DNA of 64,000 nucleotides from Cytophagales bacterium (GCA_030054145.1 JASGCK010000010.1:1-64000); one strand, 5' to 3'; shown: positions 14,518-25,234, numbered from the stretch's first letter. Translations and numbers: made by a program. The notes: a model not told the origin generated them from the sequence alone.

Positions 14518-16734
14518 ATGATGACTCGCATGACCACGAGTTTTATTACCCGCGCCCACGATTTCGCTGTTGTTTTAATTGCTGATGTACGGCTTGCGTC
14601 TGGCGAGTCGGCACTCGATCATGCCGCTGCTGTGGCTGCTATTGCGGCCGAGTTTGATCACTCAGACGAGTTGCAAGCCGCGTGCTATTTGCTCTACGCG
14701 GTTGATTCTTTAAATAAGCCGCTGGAAGTGCTCACTAAAAACTTTGGCGAGAGTGTGGCGCGGCTGACGGTTGAGACGCGCCAGCTCATTGAGCTACATG
14801 CGCGGTCGCGCAAAACCACGGATGACGGCGTTGTGGCGAAGTCGCAGCTAGAGAACATTCGAAAGATGCTGCTTGCGTTTGGACGCGATTTGCGGGTGGT
14901 TTTGTTGCACCTGTCATCGCGTTTGCAGACGCTGCGGTTTTATGCGGCAACCAAGGCCAATCCTTCGCTGGACTTGGCTCGCGAGACGTTAGATGTTTTT
15001 GCGCCGCTTGCCAATCGGCTTGGAATGGGGCAGATGAAATGGGAGTTGGAAGACCTGAGTTTTCGGTTCTTAGAGCCGCAAACTTATCAACACATCGCGT
15101 CCTTGTTAGAAGAAAAACGCAGTGACCGCATTGCTAAAACGCAAGCACTCCGTTTGCAACTGGCGGCACAGCTGCAAGCGCAAAAAATCCCATGCACGGT
15201 CGATGCGCGTCCCAAACACATCTACAGCATTGTGAAAAAAATGCGCGGTAAAAATTTGCCGTTTGAGCGTGTGTTTGATGTGCGTGCCATGCGTGTGTTG
15301 GTGGACTCCGTGAATGATTGTTACGCCGCGCTGGCCTTTATTCACACGCGGTTTTCGCCCATCACAGAAGAGTATGACGACTACATCGCCAAGCCAAAAT
15401 CGAATGGTTACCAATCGCTGCATACCGTGGTGCGGGATGATTTTGCGGGTGGCGAGCATCGACCCCTAGAAATTCAAATTCGCACGCATCAAATGCACGA
15501 GCACGCCGAGCAAGGCGTGGCGGCGCACTGGGCGTACAAAGAGGCTGGCGCTAAGGGCTACAGCGGCGTGCAAGCGAGCGGCGACTATGACCGAAAAATT
15601 GCCATGCTGCGTGCGCTGTTGGCGTGGGAGCGTGAGGTTGCTGGCGATCAGAGGGATCAACTCGATCAGGCGACGGGGGCTGCCGTTGCGACGGCGCTGC
15701 TGCAAGACCGCATTTATGTGCTCACGCCTGAGGCGGCAATTATTGATTTGCCGCAAGGTGCAACGCCGGTTGATTTTGCGTATCAATTGCATAGCAGTTT
15801 GGGGCATCGCTGCCGAGGCGCAACGGTGGACGGCGTACTCGTGCCGCTCAATACCAAGCTGCAAAGCGGACAAACTGTGGCGATTCACGCCGCCAAGGAA
15901 GGCGGGCCATCGCGCGATTGGTTGAATCCTGAACTGGGGTTTATGGCAAGCGCCAGAGGCCGTGCCAAAGTACGTGCTTGGTTTAATGCGCAAGACGCTG
16001 AGCAAACGATTGCGCGGGGGCGCGAGCAGGTTGAAAAACTGTTGCAGCGCGAAGGAAAAACGGCGCTTAAGTTAGATGATTTGGCCGTGCAGCTCGGCTT
16101 TAAAACGGCGAGCGATTTATTTGAATCGGTTGGCAAAGATGAGTTTTCACTGCGCACGATTGAAGTTCATTTGAGACCAGCGGCTGAAGTGTTAGCACCT
16201 GACGATTACTTCATCTATAAAAAATCGAGAGCCAAAAAACAATCGACAGACAAGAGCGGCGTGCTGGTGGTGGGCATGGATTCGCTGATGACGCAGTTGG
16301 CGAAATGCTGCAAACCTGCGCCGCCAGATGCTATCTGCGGTTTTGTGACGCGCGGCAAAGGCGTGAGTATCCACCGCGCGGACTGTTCTAACTTTATGCA
16401 AATCGCCGCCAGATCAAGTGACCGCGTGATTGATGTGTCGTGGGGGCATTCGGCACTGGGCGGAGCCAAGCAGGACAAGGGCTTCCAGCCGATTTACCCC
16501 GTCGATGTGAGTGTGCAAGCGAGCGATAGAAATGGCTTGTTGCGCGACGTGTCGGAGGTTTTTTCTGCGGCCAAAATGAATGTCGTAGGCGTGCAAACGC
16601 AGTCGGTTAAAGGCAGTGCGGGAGCCACCGCGTGGATGACGTTTACCGTGGAAGTGGCGGATGCGTCTAAGCTGACGCCCGTCATGGCGACGATCCGCAA
16701 GGTGGCGGGGGTGCGCTCTTGTCGTCGTCGTTAA
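14518..16734 (+). CDS. relA: GTP pyrophosphokinase, monofunctional RelA
   Basis: Makes the alarmone (p)ppGpp in the stringent response. The 738-residue product has a degenerate HD region (no HD pair where hydrolases have one; [17 protein letters not shown]), then a synthetase domain. The synthetase carries the EYDD form of the charge motif near residue 284 and the [15 protein letters not shown] substrate loop. TGS ([22 protein letters not shown]), a zinc-finger-like [19 protein letters not shown] segment and a C-terminal ACT domain follow. EXDD rather than RXKD is the mark of RelA as opposed to SpoT or bifunctional Rel. Three ATGs lie close together at the start (14518, 14521, 14530). Confidence 0.95.
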   Translation: MMTRMTTSFITRAHDFAVVLIADVRLASGESALDHAAAVAAIAAEFDHSDELQAACYLLYAVDSLNKPLEVLTKNFGESVARLTVETRQLIELHARSRKTTDDGVVAKSQLENIRKMLLAFGRDLRVVLLHLSSRLQTLRFYAATKANPSLDLARETLDVFAPLANRLGMGQMKWELEDLSFRFLEPQTYQHIASLLEEKRSDRIAKTQALRLQLAAQLQAQKIPCTVDARPKHIYSIVKKMRGKNLPFERVFDVRAMRVLVDSVNDCYAALAFIHTRFSPITEEYDDYIAKPKSNGYQSLHTVVRDDFAGGEHRPLEIQIRTHQMHEHAEQGVAAHWAYKEAGAKGYSGVQASGDYDRKIAMLRALLAWEREVAGDQRDQLDQATGAAVATALLQDRIYVLTPEAAIIDLPQGATPVDFAYQLHSSLGHRCRGATVDGVLVPLNTKLQSGQTVAIHAAKEGGPSRDWLNPELGFMASARGRAKVRAWFNAQDAEQTIARGREQVEKLLQREGKTALKLDDLAVQLGFKTASDLFESVGKDEFSLRTIEVHLRPAAEVLAPDDYFIYKKSRAKKQSTDKSGVLVVGMDSLMTQLAKCCKPAPPDAICGFVTRGKGVSIHRADCSNFMQIAARSSDRVIDVSWGHSALGGAKQDKGFQPIYPVDVSVQASDRNGLLRDVSEVFSAAKMNVVGVQTQSVKGSAGATAWMTFTVEVADASKLTPVMATIRKVAGVRSCRRR

Positions 16735-16759
16735 AATCAATTTTTTTAGGAGCTTCGTT

Positions 16760-17467
16760 TTGAATAAGATTTATCCCAGCGCCAAAGCGGCGTTAGACGG
16801 CGTGATTGCCGACAACCAATTGATTGCGGTCGGCGGCTTTGGTCTGTGTGGCATCCCAGAAGCTTTGATCGATGCCGTTAAAGAGTCTGGCGTGCAAAAT
16901 TTAACCGCTATTTCCAACAACGCAGGCGTTGATGATTTCGGTCTTGGCAAGCTCTTGCAAACGCGTCAAATTAAAAAAATGATCTCAAGCTATGTGGGCG
17001 AAAACAAAGAGTTCGAGCGTCAATATTTGGCGGGCGAGCTAGCACTTGAATTCACACCGCAAGGCACGTTGGCGGAGAAGCTACGCGCGGGCGGGGCGGG
17101 CATTCCAGCCTTCTTTACCAAAACGGGCGTGGGCACGGTGGTGGCGGATGGCAAAGAGCTGCGTGAGTTTGATGGTGAGACTTATGTGATGGAGCGCTCG
17201 CTCGTACCCGATGTGGCGCTGGTCAAAGCCGATGTGGCGGACAAATCAGGCAACCTGCGTTTTCGCTTAACCGCGCGGAACTTCAATCCAGCCGTGGCGA
17301 TGGCTGGCAAAGTCTGTATCGTCGAAGTTGAAAAAATTGTCGAAACGGGCGACATGGCACCCGACGACATCCACTTGCCAGGCATTTATGTACACCGCAT
17401 TGTGCTAAACAGCACGCCTGAAAAACGTATCGAAAAAAGAACCATTACAGAAAAGGCGGGGATTTAA
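16760..17467 (+). CDS. scoA: 3-oxoacid CoA-transferase, subunit A
   Basis: With subunit B it moves CoA between succinyl-CoA and acetoacetate or a related 3-oxoacid. The 235-residue protein begins [15 protein letters not shown] and has the [13 protein letters not shown] glycine-rich CoA loop near residue 24. The start codon is TTG with AGGAG 7 bp upstream; no ATG fits. It is 2 bp from scoB, so the two are co-expressed. Confidence 0.93.
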   Translation: MNKIYPSAKAALDGVIADNQLIAVGGFGLCGIPEALIDAVKESGVQNLTAISNNAGVDDFGLGKLLQTRQIKKMISSYVGENKEFERQYLAGELALEFTPQGTLAEKLRAGGAGIPAFFTKTGVGTVVADGKELREFDGETYVMERSLVPDVALVKADVADKSGNLRFRLTARNFNPAVAMAGKVCIVEVEKIVETGDMAPDDIHLPGIYVHRIVLNSTPEKRIEKRTITEKAGI

Positions 17468-17469
17468 TC

Positions 17470-18108
17470 ATGTCATGGAGTCAAGACCAAATGGCGGCGC
17501 GTGCTGCTAAAGAATTGCAAGACGGTTTCTATGTGAATCTGGGAATCGGTATGCCCACGCTGGTGGCAAACCACGTGCCCTCCACGATGGACGTGTGGCT
17601 GCAAAGCGAAAACGGAATGCTGGGGATTGGCGCGTTTCCACTAGAAGACGAAGTGGATGCTGATTTGATTAACGCAGGCAAGCAAACTGTCACCACGATC
17701 AAAGGCTCGTCGATTTTTGGCAGCCATGAGAGCTTCGCCATGATTCGCGGCGGCAAGATCAACCTCTCCATCTTGGGCGCGATGCAAGTCAGCGAACATG
17801 GCGATCTTGCCAACTGGATGATTCCAGGCAAGATGGTTAAAGGCATGGGCGGTGCTATGGATTTGGTTGCAGGCGTGAAGCGAGTGATTGTGCTGATGGA
17901 ACACGTCGCTAAAAAGAAAGATGGCACAACCGATATGAAAATTTTGCCAAACTGCACCTTGCCACTCACAGGCAAAGGCGTGGTAGACCGCATCATCACC
18001 GACCTAGCGGTGATGGACGTGACACCTGAAGGCTTGAAGGTCGTAGAACTCGCCGACGGCGTGACGATGGAAGAGCTGCAAGCCAAGACTGGCGTGAAGT
18101 TGCATTAA
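17470..18108 (+). CDS. scoB: 3-oxoacid CoA-transferase, subunit B
   Basis: The catalytic subunit, 212 residues. The SENGMLGIG motif near residue 45 carries the glutamate that forms the covalent CoA thioester in this family. [13 protein letters not shown] and [19 protein letters not shown] are also conserved. It follows scoA directly. The next gene, a thioesterase, starts 16 bp later and may belong to the same acyl-CoA transcription unit. Confidence 0.94.
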   Translation: MSWSQDQMAARAAKELQDGFYVNLGIGMPTLVANHVPSTMDVWLQSENGMLGIGAFPLEDEVDADLINAGKQTVTTIKGSSIFGSHESFAMIRGGKINLSILGAMQVSEHGDLANWMIPGKMVKGMGGAMDLVAGVKRVIVLMEHVAKKKDGTTDMKILPNCTLPLTGKGVVDRIITDLAVMDVTPEGLKVVELADGVTMEELQAKTGVKLH

Positions 18109-18124
18109 TTCGTGCATTCTCTGC

Positions 18125-18556
18125 ATGAAAGAAATCATCTACCCCGTTCGCGTTGAGTTTGGCCACTGCGACCCCGCAGGCATTATTTGGTATCCCAATT
18201 TTTTTCATTGGATTGATTCGGCTTCGCGCTATTTTTTTGAGCAGTGCGGTGTGCCGACTTGGGCGGAGACCACACGGACGATGGGCGTGATTGGTACGCC
18301 GATTGTGGATACCAAGGCAAAGTTTTTGAAGACGGCGACGTATGGCGAAAACTTGGGCATTCATACCTCCATTCCTGAGTGGCGCGAGAAAAGTTTTGTG
18401 CTGCGCTATGTGGTGCGCCGCGTGAATAAAGACGGCTCGGTGGACGACATCATGGAGGCGGAAGATGTGCGCATTTTTGCCATCAAGCGCGAGGACGGAA
18501 AAAATGGCATTCGTGCCGTGCCGATTCCGCCGTCAATTAAAGTTTTGTGCGAATGA
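18125..18556 (+). CDS. Hotdog-fold acyl-CoA thioesterase
   Basis: A 143-residue single hotdog-domain protein of the 4-hydroxybenzoyl-CoA thioesterase type. The catalytic Asp is residue 16 in FGHCDPAGIIWYPNFFHW, the standard motif of this group. Substrate is not readable; its position after scoAB suggests a role in acyl-CoA metabolism. It converges on the ArsC-like gene with only 7 bp between stop codons. Confidence 0.9.
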   Translation: MKEIIYPVRVEFGHCDPAGIIWYPNFFHWIDSASRYFFEQCGVPTWAETTRTMGVIGTPIVDTKAKFLKTATYGENLGIHTSIPEWREKSFVLRYVVRRVNKDGSVDDIMEAEDVRIFAIKREDGKNGIRAVPIPPSIKVLCE

Positions 18557-18563
18557 GTATTGC

Positions 18564-18908
18564 TTAAAACGAACCCTTGAATCCAACGGTCATGCGCCCA
18601 TCACCCCACGCCACGACTGGGCGTTTGATGGTGCTTGGGTTTGCTAGCATGACGGCTTTTGCGCTGGCGGCATCGACCACGGCGGCTTGAATGGCCGCAT
18701 CCAATTTGCGCCACGCTGTGCCTTTGCGGTTGAGTAGCGCGTCCCAGCCAACTTGCGCTAAGCCTTGATCTAAAAGGCTTTCGGGCACGCCTTGCTTTTT
18801 GAAGTCGTAAAAAACGTAATCGAGTTGGTTCTCAGCGAGCCATGTGCGCGCTTTTTTAACGGTGTCGCAATTGGGAATGCCGTAAAGGGTGATGGGTGAT
18901 GTGTTCAT
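18564..18908 (-). CDS. ArsC/Spx-family reductase-like protein
   Basis: A 114-residue thioredoxin-fold protein. It has a single Cys at residue 14 in YGIPNCDTVKKARTWL, and the ANPSTIKRPVVAWGDG motif that in this family closes the active site. This is the YffB/ArsC-like group, whose substrate is generally unknown and which is usually glutathione-linked rather than an arsenate reductase. It is divergent from the following aminotransferase gene. Confidence 0.87.
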   Translation of the reverse strand: MNTSPITLYGIPNCDTVKKARTWLAENQLDYVFYDFKKQGVPESLLDQGLAQVGWDALLNRKGTAWRKLDAAIQAAVVDAASAKAVMLANPSTIKRPVVAWGDGRMTVGFKGSF

Positions 18909-18940
18909 GGCTGGTCATTATGGCGATTAAGATTCCTGTT

Positions 18941-20176
18941 ATGAACAACGCTCAACGCCACCTTAGACCCTCCATTCAATCACTTGCTGGCTCGCAAATC
19001 CGCGAGGTGGTGAATTCGGCGCTTGACCAAACCAGCATTCTTAAATTTTGGTTTGGCGAAAGCGACGAGGTAACGCATCCTGCGGTGCGCGAGGCGGCAA
19101 TTGCATCGCTCCAAGCGGGCGAGACGTTCTACGCTGCTAATTTGGGCTTGTTTGAGTTGCGCGAAGCGGTGGCTGCTTATATGGCGCGGCTGCACGGCTC
19201 TTTAGCCAATTTAATTGATGTCAATCGCATTGCGATCACTTCTGGCGGAGTCAGTGGGTTGATGTTGGCAACGCAATCGATTGTGGATGCGGGGGATGAG
19301 GTGGTTTGCGTTACGCCGATTTGGCCGAACTTGCCGCAGCAAGCGCGCATCATGGGGGCGCGGGTTCAAGCGGTGTCGCTCTACGCAGAGGCGGGTGAGT
19401 GGAAGCTCAATATGCATGCGCTTTGCGAGGCAATCACACCTGCTACCAAGTTGCTGCTCATCAATGCACCGAATAACCCTACGGGCTGGACGTTGACGCG
19501 CTGTGAGCAGCAAATGATTCTCGATCATTGCCGCACAACAGGCACATGGATTGTTGCCGATGAGGTGTACGAGCGGCTTTATTACGAGCCCATGGAGGCG
19601 GGCAATCTCAATGGCGGCATCAACCATCCACATGGCTGTGCGCCGTCGTTTTTGGACATCGCCTTGCCCGAAGACAGACTCATCGTGACACACAGCTTTT
19701 CCAAATCTTTTTTAATGACGGGCTGGCGCTTAGGTTGGCTGGTTGTACCGCCAAGCTGTTTGGACGCGCTGGGCAAACTCATTGAGTTCAATACATCGTG
19801 TGCGCCCAGCTTTGTGCAGCGTGCTGCGCTGGAGGCGCTCAAGCGCGAGGCTGAGATCACGCCGCCGCTGGTGGCACACTTTAAGCGGTGCAGAGATACG
19901 CTGATCCCGCTCTTACAGGCTTTGCCACACGTGCAGGTCAGGGCGGCAAAGGGCGGTATGTACGCCTTTTTCAAAATCGAAGGCTTTGATGACTCACTCG
20001 CGCTTGCCAAGCGTTTGGTAGCCGAGGCAAAGCTTGGGCTTGCGCCAGGTTGTGCATTTGAATTAACCCCCAACGGGGCGGCAGGCGGGTGGATGCGCTG
20101 GTGCTTTGCGTCGCAGGACGTGGCGCGTTTGACGCAGGGCGTGCTACAGCTGAGGCAGTGGCTGGAGAAGCAATAA
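18941..20176 (+). CDS. Class I/II pyridoxal-phosphate aminotransferase
   Basis: A fold-type I aminotransferase of about 411 residues. The PLP lysine is in THSFSKSFLMTGWRLGWLV near residue 253, the PLP-phosphate Asn/Asp region is NAPNNPTGW followed by ADEVYERLYY, and the substrate Arg lies in GGWMRWCFA. The start at 18941 (MNNAQRHLRPSIQSLAGSQI) is preferred; frames from 18896 or 18920 add residues that overlap the divergent gene. The substrate amino acid is not clear from sequence. Confidence 0.88.
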   Translation: MNNAQRHLRPSIQSLAGSQIREVVNSALDQTSILKFWFGESDEVTHPAVREAAIASLQAGETFYAANLGLFELREAVAAYMARLHGSLANLIDVNRIAITSGGVSGLMLATQSIVDAGDEVVCVTPIWPNLPQQARIMGARVQAVSLYAEAGEWKLNMHALCEAITPATKLLLINAPNNPTGWTLTRCEQQMILDHCRTTGTWIVADEVYERLYYEPMEAGNLNGGINHPHGCAPSFLDIALPEDRLIVTHSFSKSFLMTGWRLGWLVVPPSCLDALGKLIEFNTSCAPSFVQRAALEALKREAEITPPLVAHFKRCRDTLIPLLQALPHVQVRAAKGGMYAFFKIEGFDDSLALAKRLVAEAKLGLAPGCAFELTPNGAAGGWMRWCFASQDVARLTQGVLQLRQWLEKQ

Positions 20177-20233
20177 ACGAGCTAGCGCGTGGGCGGTGGT
20201 GACATTGTCAGCCTAGTGAAAACCCCTGTGTTT

Positions 20234-20239
20234 TACAAT
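20234..20239 (+). promoter_or_regulatory. Candidate -10 box upstream of sdhC
   Basis: TACAAT lies 31 bp before the sdhC start. A TTGTCA at 20205-20210 looks like a -35 element but is 23 bp away, too far for a standard promoter, so the call is weak. Confidence 0.3.
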
Positions 20240-20270
20240 CAGGCGGTTTGCAACTCAGAAAGCCTCAAAA

Positions 20271-20684
20271 ATGTCAGAATTTCGCAATATCAATGCGTTG
20301 ACCGACCTCACCACTTACCGTATGCCAGCGGCGGCGATTGTCTCGATTCTTCACCGTGCAAGTGGTGCTCTCATGTTTTTACTCTTGCCATTCATCATTT
20401 GGCTGTTTGACAAATCCATTTCTTCAGAATTCTCCTACGCCAAGTTCACAGGTTTGTTTAATTTTGGTTTTGGTTTTATGCCTGGCTGGTTTTTTAAGCT
20501 TGTTGCGCTGGCGCTGATTTGGTCTTATTTGCACCATTTAACGGCAGGGCTGCGTCACTTGTGGATGGATGTCAGTCACAAAGCTGTTACCAAGGCTTTT
20601 GGCAAAAAGTCAGCGGTTTGGACGTTTGTGATTAGCTTGCTTTTCACGGCGGCTTTAGGCGCGAAGCTCTTTGGTTTGTATTGA
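20271..20684 (+). CDS. sdhC: Succinate dehydrogenase cytochrome b556 subunit
   Basis: Membrane anchor of complex II that binds heme b and quinone. The 137-residue protein has the SILHRASGALMF heme/quinone motif near residue 25 and three hydrophobic helices. The His-rich YLHHLTAGLRHLWMD stretch around residue 85 holds a likely heme ligand. It is first in an sdhCDAB-sdhE-gltA run with gaps of 2 to 16 bp, so the complex II genes and citrate synthase are probably co-transcribed. Confidence 0.95.
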   Translation: MSEFRNINALTDLTTYRMPAAAIVSILHRASGALMFLLLPFIIWLFDKSISSEFSYAKFTGLFNFGFGFMPGWFFKLVALALIWSYLHHLTAGLRHLWMDVSHKAVTKAFGKKSAVWTFVISLLFTAALGAKLFGLY

Positions 20685-20700
20685 TTGGATGGACTAAAAA

Positions 20701-21066
20701 ATGACGATTTCAAATCTCACGGTTTTGACGAAGGGCAGGGGAAATAACGCTCTGCGTGGCTGGCTGGCGCAGCGCCTGACGGCGGCCTTGATGGCGGCGT
20801 TTACGCTGATTGTTTTGCTACAAGTCATCTTTAACGAAGGTGCGATGGGCTACGACAAATGGGCGGGCATTTTTGCCTCAACGCCGATGAAAGCGCTGAC
20901 CTTCGTGGTCATTCTTGCCTTGGCTTGGCACGTCATGCTGGGCATGAAAGAAATTTATATGGACTACATCAAGCCTGTGGCGCTGCGCCTGGCGTTGAAT
21001 GTGCTGTCCGTGATCTGGCTGATAGGCTGCGCTGGCTGGGCGATTCAAGTTTTGTGGAGACTGTGA
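20701..21066 (+). CDS. sdhD: Succinate dehydrogenase membrane anchor subunit
   Basis: Second hydrophobic anchor of complex II, 121 residues with three predicted transmembrane helices. The second helix carries LAWHVMLGMKEIYMDYIKP, with the His expected to face the heme. The N-terminal part has the WLAQRLTAALMA stretch typical of SdhD. It lies between sdhC and sdhA, which settles the assignment. Confidence 0.94.
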   Translation: MTISNLTVLTKGRGNNALRGWLAQRLTAALMAAFTLIVLLQVIFNEGAMGYDKWAGIFASTPMKALTFVVILALAWHVMLGMKEIYMDYIKPVALRLALNVLSVIWLIGCAGWAIQVLWRL

Positions 21067-21070
21067 TTAC

Positions 21071-22879
21071 ATGAGCTATACCAATAAAAATATCGCGCGT
21101 CGCAAGTTCGATGTCGTCATCGTCGGTGCGGGCGGTTCGGGGATGCGGGCCTCTTTGCAACTAGCGCGTGCAGGGCTGAATGTCGCTGTACTCTCCAAAG
21201 TATTTCCTACGCGCTCCCACACCGTGGCGGCGCAGGGCGGCATTGGCGCTTCACTTGGCAACATGAGTGCTGATAACTGGCACTACCATTTCTACGATAC
21301 GGTCAAGGGGTCGGACTGGCTGGGCGACCAAGACGCGATTGAATTCATGTGCCGCGAAGCACCCAAGGTGGTGTATGAGCTTGAGCACATGGGGATGCCG
21401 TTTGACCGCAATGCGGACGGCACGATTTATCAGCGTCCCTTTGGTGGACACACTGAAAACTACGGCGAAAAACCGATGCAGCGTGCGTGCGCGGCGGCTG
21501 ACCGCACAGGTCACGCGATGTTGCACACGCTGTACCAGCAAAACGTGGAGTCAAAAACCAATTTCTTTGTGGAATGGATGGCGCTCGATCTCATTCGCAA
21601 CGACGCAGGTGATGTTGTTGGCGTGACAGCGCTGGAGATGGAAACGGGCGATCTGTTTATTTTGGAAGCCAAAACCGTGCTCTTGGCAACAGGCGGTGCG
21701 GGGCGCATTTTTGCAGCTTCGACCAATGCGTTCATCAATACAGGCGATGGTTTGGGTATGGCGGCTCGCGCTGGCATTCCGCTGGAAGACATGGAGTTTT
21801 GGCAGTTCCACCCAACAGGTGTGCACGGCGCGGGGGTGTTATTGACCGAAGGTTGCCGGGGCGAGGGCGCTATTTTGCTCAACAGCAACGGCGAGCGTTT
21901 TATGGAGCGCTATGCGCCTACGCTGAAAGACCTTGCGCCGCGTGATTTTGTGTCGCGCTGTATGGATCAAGAGATCAAAGAAGGTCGCGGCTGTGGCCCG
22001 AATAAAGATCACATCTTGCTGAAATTGGATCATCTCGGTGCAGAAACCGTGATGAAGCGCTTGCCTTCCGTGCATGAAATTGGCATCAACTTTGCCAACG
22101 TGGACGTGACGCGCGAGCCCATTCCTGTGGTGCCAACGATCCATTACCAAATGGGCGGTATCCCAACCAATATCAATGGTCAAGTTGTGATTCAAAAGAA
22201 TGGCAATGACAGCGAAGTCGTGAATGGTCTCTACGCTGTGGGCGAATGCTCTTGCGTGAGTGTCCACGGTGCCAACCGTTTGGGCACGAACTCGTTGCTG
22301 GATTTGCTGGTGTTTGGTCGTGCGGCGGGGAATCACATCATTGCGTCTAACCTGAAAGATCAAGCGCAAAAAGAATTGCCAGCCAATGCTGCCGATTTAA
22401 CGCTGGCGCGTCTTAATCGTTTAGAAGAAGCAACAGAGGGCGAATACGCGCAAGATGTGGCCAACGACTTGCGTGCCAAGATGCAAGTTCACGCAGGCGT
22501 GTTCCGCACGCAAGCCAGCATGGACGCGGGCGTGGTTGAAATTGCCAAGTTGCGCGAGCGAGTCAAAGCGATTGGACTCAAAGATAAATCCAAGGTCTTC
22601 AACACCGCGCGCATTGAAGCGTTAGAAGTTGAAAACTTAATTGAAGCTGCGCAGGCAACGATTGTGTCTGCCGCCGCACGCCACGAGTGCCGTGGTGCGC
22701 ATACGGTGAGCGATTACGAGCACCCTGTTGATCACCCCACCGCACCGCTAGGTCGCAACGACCCCGAGTGGATGAAGCACACGCTGTGGTACTCCGAGGG
22801 CAACCGCCTTGACTACAAAGCGGTGAAGTTGAAACCGCTCACCGTGGACTCTGTGCCACCTAAAGTAAGGACTTTCTAA
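21071..22879 (+). CDS. sdhA: Succinate dehydrogenase flavoprotein subunit
   Basis: Oxidises succinate to fumarate with covalently bound FAD. The 602-residue protein has the N-terminal dinucleotide-binding VVIVGAGGSGMRASLQLA. The FAD-attachment His lies in RSHTVAAQGGIGA, and HPTGVHGAGVLLTEGCRGEG is the active-site loop. The C-terminal part ends YKAVKLKPLTVDSVPPKVRTF-like, as in full-length SdhA. It starts 4 bp after sdhD. Confidence 0.98.
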   Translation: MSYTNKNIARRKFDVVIVGAGGSGMRASLQLARAGLNVAVLSKVFPTRSHTVAAQGGIGASLGNMSADNWHYHFYDTVKGSDWLGDQDAIEFMCREAPKVVYELEHMGMPFDRNADGTIYQRPFGGHTENYGEKPMQRACAAADRTGHAMLHTLYQQNVESKTNFFVEWMALDLIRNDAGDVVGVTALEMETGDLFILEAKTVLLATGGAGRIFAASTNAFINTGDGLGMAARAGIPLEDMEFWQFHPTGVHGAGVLLTEGCRGEGAILLNSNGERFMERYAPTLKDLAPRDFVSRCMDQEIKEGRGCGPNKDHILLKLDHLGAETVMKRLPSVHEIGINFANVDVTREPIPVVPTIHYQMGGIPTNINGQVVIQKNGNDSEVVNGLYAVGECSCVSVHGANRLGTNSLLDLLVFGRAAGNHIIASNLKDQAQKELPANAADLTLARLNRLEEATEGEYAQDVANDLRAKMQVHAGVFRTQASMDAGVVEIAKLRERVKAIGLKDKSKVFNTARIEALEVENLIEAAQATIVSAAARHECRGAHTVSDYEHPVDHPTAPLGRNDPEWMKHTLWYSEGNRLDYKAVKLKPLTVDSVPPKVRTF

Positions 22880-22881
22880 AA

Positions 22882-23586
22882 ATGGCAAAACGCACTTTTC
22901 ATATCTATCGCTACAACCCCGATGTGGACGCCAAGCCGCGCATGGAAAAGGTTGAGCTAGAGCTTGACGGTCACGAGCGGATGCTGCTTGATGCGCTGAT
23001 GAAGCTCAAAGCGCAAGACCCAACGGTGAGCTTCCGCCGCTCATGCCGCGAAGGCGTTTGCGGCTCGGACGCGATGAATATCAACGGCAAAAACGGTTTG
23101 GCTTGCCTCACCAACTTGAACACGCTCAAAGACCCCATCGTCTTGAAGCCCTTGCCAGGCTTGCCTGTGGTGCGCGATTTGATTGTCGATATGACGCAGT
23201 TCTTTAAGCAATACCATTCAATCAAACCCTACTTGGTGAATGACACGCCGCCACCAGAAAAAGAGCGCCTGCAAAGCCCTGAGCAACGCTTAGAGCTCGA
23301 TGGTTTGTACGAATGCATCTTGTGCGCAAGTTGCTCCACTTCTTGCCCCAGTTTTTGGTGGAATCCCGACAAGTTCGTCGGGCCAGCGGGACTCTTGCAA
23401 GCCTATCGCTTCATTGCTGATACGCGCGATCAAGATCAAGCGGCGCGGCTCGATCACTTGGAAGACCCCTACCGTTTATTCCGTTGCCATACGATCATGA
23501 ATTGCGTGGATGTATGCCCCAAAGGTTTGAACCCAACGCTGGCGATTGGCAAAATTAAAGAGCTGATGGTGGCGAGGTCGGTTTAA
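22882..23586 (+). CDS. sdhB: Succinate dehydrogenase iron-sulfur subunit
   Basis: Carries electrons from SdhA to quinone through three Fe-S clusters. The 234-residue product has the [2Fe-2S] motif CREGVCGSDAM, then CILCASCSTSCPSFWW for the [4Fe-4S] cluster and CHTIMNCVDVCPKGLNP for the [3Fe-4S] cluster. All cluster cysteines are present. It lies 2 bp after sdhA. Confidence 0.98.
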   Translation: MAKRTFHIYRYNPDVDAKPRMEKVELELDGHERMLLDALMKLKAQDPTVSFRRSCREGVCGSDAMNINGKNGLACLTNLNTLKDPIVLKPLPGLPVVRDLIVDMTQFFKQYHSIKPYLVNDTPPPEKERLQSPEQRLELDGLYECILCASCSTSCPSFWWNPDKFVGPAGLLQAYRFIADTRDQDQAARLDHLEDPYRLFRCHTIMNCVDVCPKGLNPTLAIGKIKELMVARSV

Positions 23587-23589
23587 GTG

Positions 23590-23898
23590 ATGGATGGCGC
23601 GTCGCTGTTGGATGAGCGAGCACTCTCTAAACTCAAATGGCGTAGCCGCCGTGGGATGCTGGAGAACGATCTTTTTATCGAGCGATTTTTTTCTCGGTAT
23701 GAGTCGTGCTTAACCAAGGATGACGAGGCGGGTCTGTATGCCTTGATGGACTTGTCGGACAACGATTTGATGGATGTGTTGCTGGCTAGAAAACGCTTGG
23801 ATGAGGTCGAAATTCGTGATTTGCAATCCGCGAATGGGCTGGTTACGAAGGCGCAGATTGACAATGTATTGACGATGTTGATGAATAAAGATATTTAA
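23590..23898 (+). CDS. sdhE: FAD assembly factor SdhE
   Basis: A small helical protein that helps attach FAD to SdhA. The product (about 102 residues) carries the family motif KLKWRSRRGMLENDLFIERFF with RGM(L/K)E near residue 22. The ATG at 23590 is taken as start; a GTG lies one codon earlier. Its place between sdhB and gltA is common in betaproteobacteria. Confidence 0.93.
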   Translation: MDGASLLDERALSKLKWRSRRGMLENDLFIERFFSRYESCLTKDDEAGLYALMDLSDNDLMDVLLARKRLDEVEIRDLQSANGLVTKAQIDNVLTMLMNKDI

Positions 23899-23910
23899 GG
23901 AAAATAAAAA

Positions 23911-25209
23911 ATGAAACTCTCTGATAACAAAGCTACCATTTCCTTCTCGAACGGCACACCTAATTTTGAAGTGCCCGTCTATGCAGGCACCATTGGCCCC
24001 GATGTTTTGGACATCCGCAAACTCTACGGCGCAACAGGTATGTTTACCTATGACCCAGGATTTTTGTCTACAGCGGCTTGCCAGTCGGCCATTACTTATA
24101 TCGACGGGGACAAAGGCGAACTCTTGTACCGTGGCTATCCGATTGAGCAATTGGCGACGCGCGGAGGCGACTTTTTAGACACTTGCTATTTGCTCCTTCG
24201 CTCGGAGTTGCCAACTGATACCCAGCGCAAAGACTTTCACAAGCTGGTGACCATGCACACAATGGTGAACGAGCAGATGCAGTTCTTCCTGCGAGGCTTT
24301 CGCCGCGATGCGCATCCGATGGCCATTTTGACGGGCTTGGTCGGCGCGATGTCGGCGTTCTACCATGACAGCACGGACATCAACAACGCCGAGCACCGCG
24401 AAATTGCGGCGATCCGTTTGATTGCCAAGATGCCAACTTTGGTGGCGATGGCGTACAAATACAGCATCGGTCAGCCCTTTGTTTATCCGAAAAATAATCT
24501 GTCGTATGCGGGCAACTTTTTGCACATGATGTTTGCGACGCCGTGCGAAGAATACAAAGTGAATCCCGTGATGGAACGCGCGATGGATCGTATCTTCACG
24601 CTGCACGCCGATCACGAACAAAATGCATCCACCTCAACCGTGCGCTTGTGCGGCTCGTCAGGCACCAATCCATTTGCGGCGATTGCGGCTGGTGTGGCTT
24701 GTCTTTGGGGACCTGCGCACGGCGGCGCGAACGAAGCGTGCTTGCAAATGTTGGAAGATATTCATGCCAAAGGCGGTCTGTCTTACGTCAAAGAGTTCAT
24801 GGAAAAAGTGAAAGACAAAAACTCTGGCGTGAAGCTGATGGGCTTTGGTCACCGCGTCTACAAAAACTTTGACCCACGCGCCAAGCTGATGCAAGAGACT
24901 TGCCGCGAAGTGTTTGCCGCGCTGGGTGTCGAGAATGATCCGATTTTGCAATTGGCGCAGGCGCTAGAAAAAATTGCGCTGGAAGATGATTATTTTGTTT
25001 CGCGCAAACTCTATCCAAATGTGGATTACTACTCTGGTATCGTGCAACGCGCCATTGGTATTCCTGTGTCGTTGTTCACGGGCATCTTTGCCTTGGCACG
25101 CTCAGTAGGTTGGATTGCACAACTCAACGAAATGATTGGCGATCCTGAATACAAAATCGGTCGTCCACGTCAACTCTTCACAGGCTCACAACGCCGTGAT
25201 GTCCCGTAG
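23911..25209 (+). CDS. gltA: Citrate synthase
   Basis: Condenses oxaloacetate and acetyl-CoA in the TCA cycle. The 432-residue type I enzyme has catalytic [15 protein letters not shown] and [17 protein letters not shown] segments, and an N-terminal beta domain typical of the hexameric NADH-regulated form. AAGGAAAATAAAAA precedes the ATG. It is the last gene of the sdh run. Confidence 0.97.
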   Translation: MKLSDNKATISFSNGTPNFEVPVYAGTIGPDVLDIRKLYGATGMFTYDPGFLSTAACQSAITYIDGDKGELLYRGYPIEQLATRGGDFLDTCYLLLRSELPTDTQRKDFHKLVTMHTMVNEQMQFFLRGFRRDAHPMAILTGLVGAMSAFYHDSTDINNAEHREIAAIRLIAKMPTLVAMAYKYSIGQPFVYPKNNLSYAGNFLHMMFATPCEEYKVNPVMERAMDRIFTLHADHEQNASTSTVRLCGSSGTNPFAAIAAGVACLWGPAHGGANEACLQMLEDIHAKGGLSYVKEFMEKVKDKNSGVKLMGFGHRVYKNFDPRAKLMQETCREVFAALGVENDPILQLAQALEKIALEDDYFVSRKLYPNVDYYSGIVQRAIGIPVSLFTGIFALARSVGWIAQLNEMIGDPEYKIGRPRQLFTGSQRRDVP

Positions 25210-25234
25210 ACAAAACGCTCCATCTATGCATTGA

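Noticed and set aside
15100..16740. Long minus-strand frames under relA and other GC-rich genes
   Set aside because: They are shadows of the coding strand without family motifs or ribosome binding sites.
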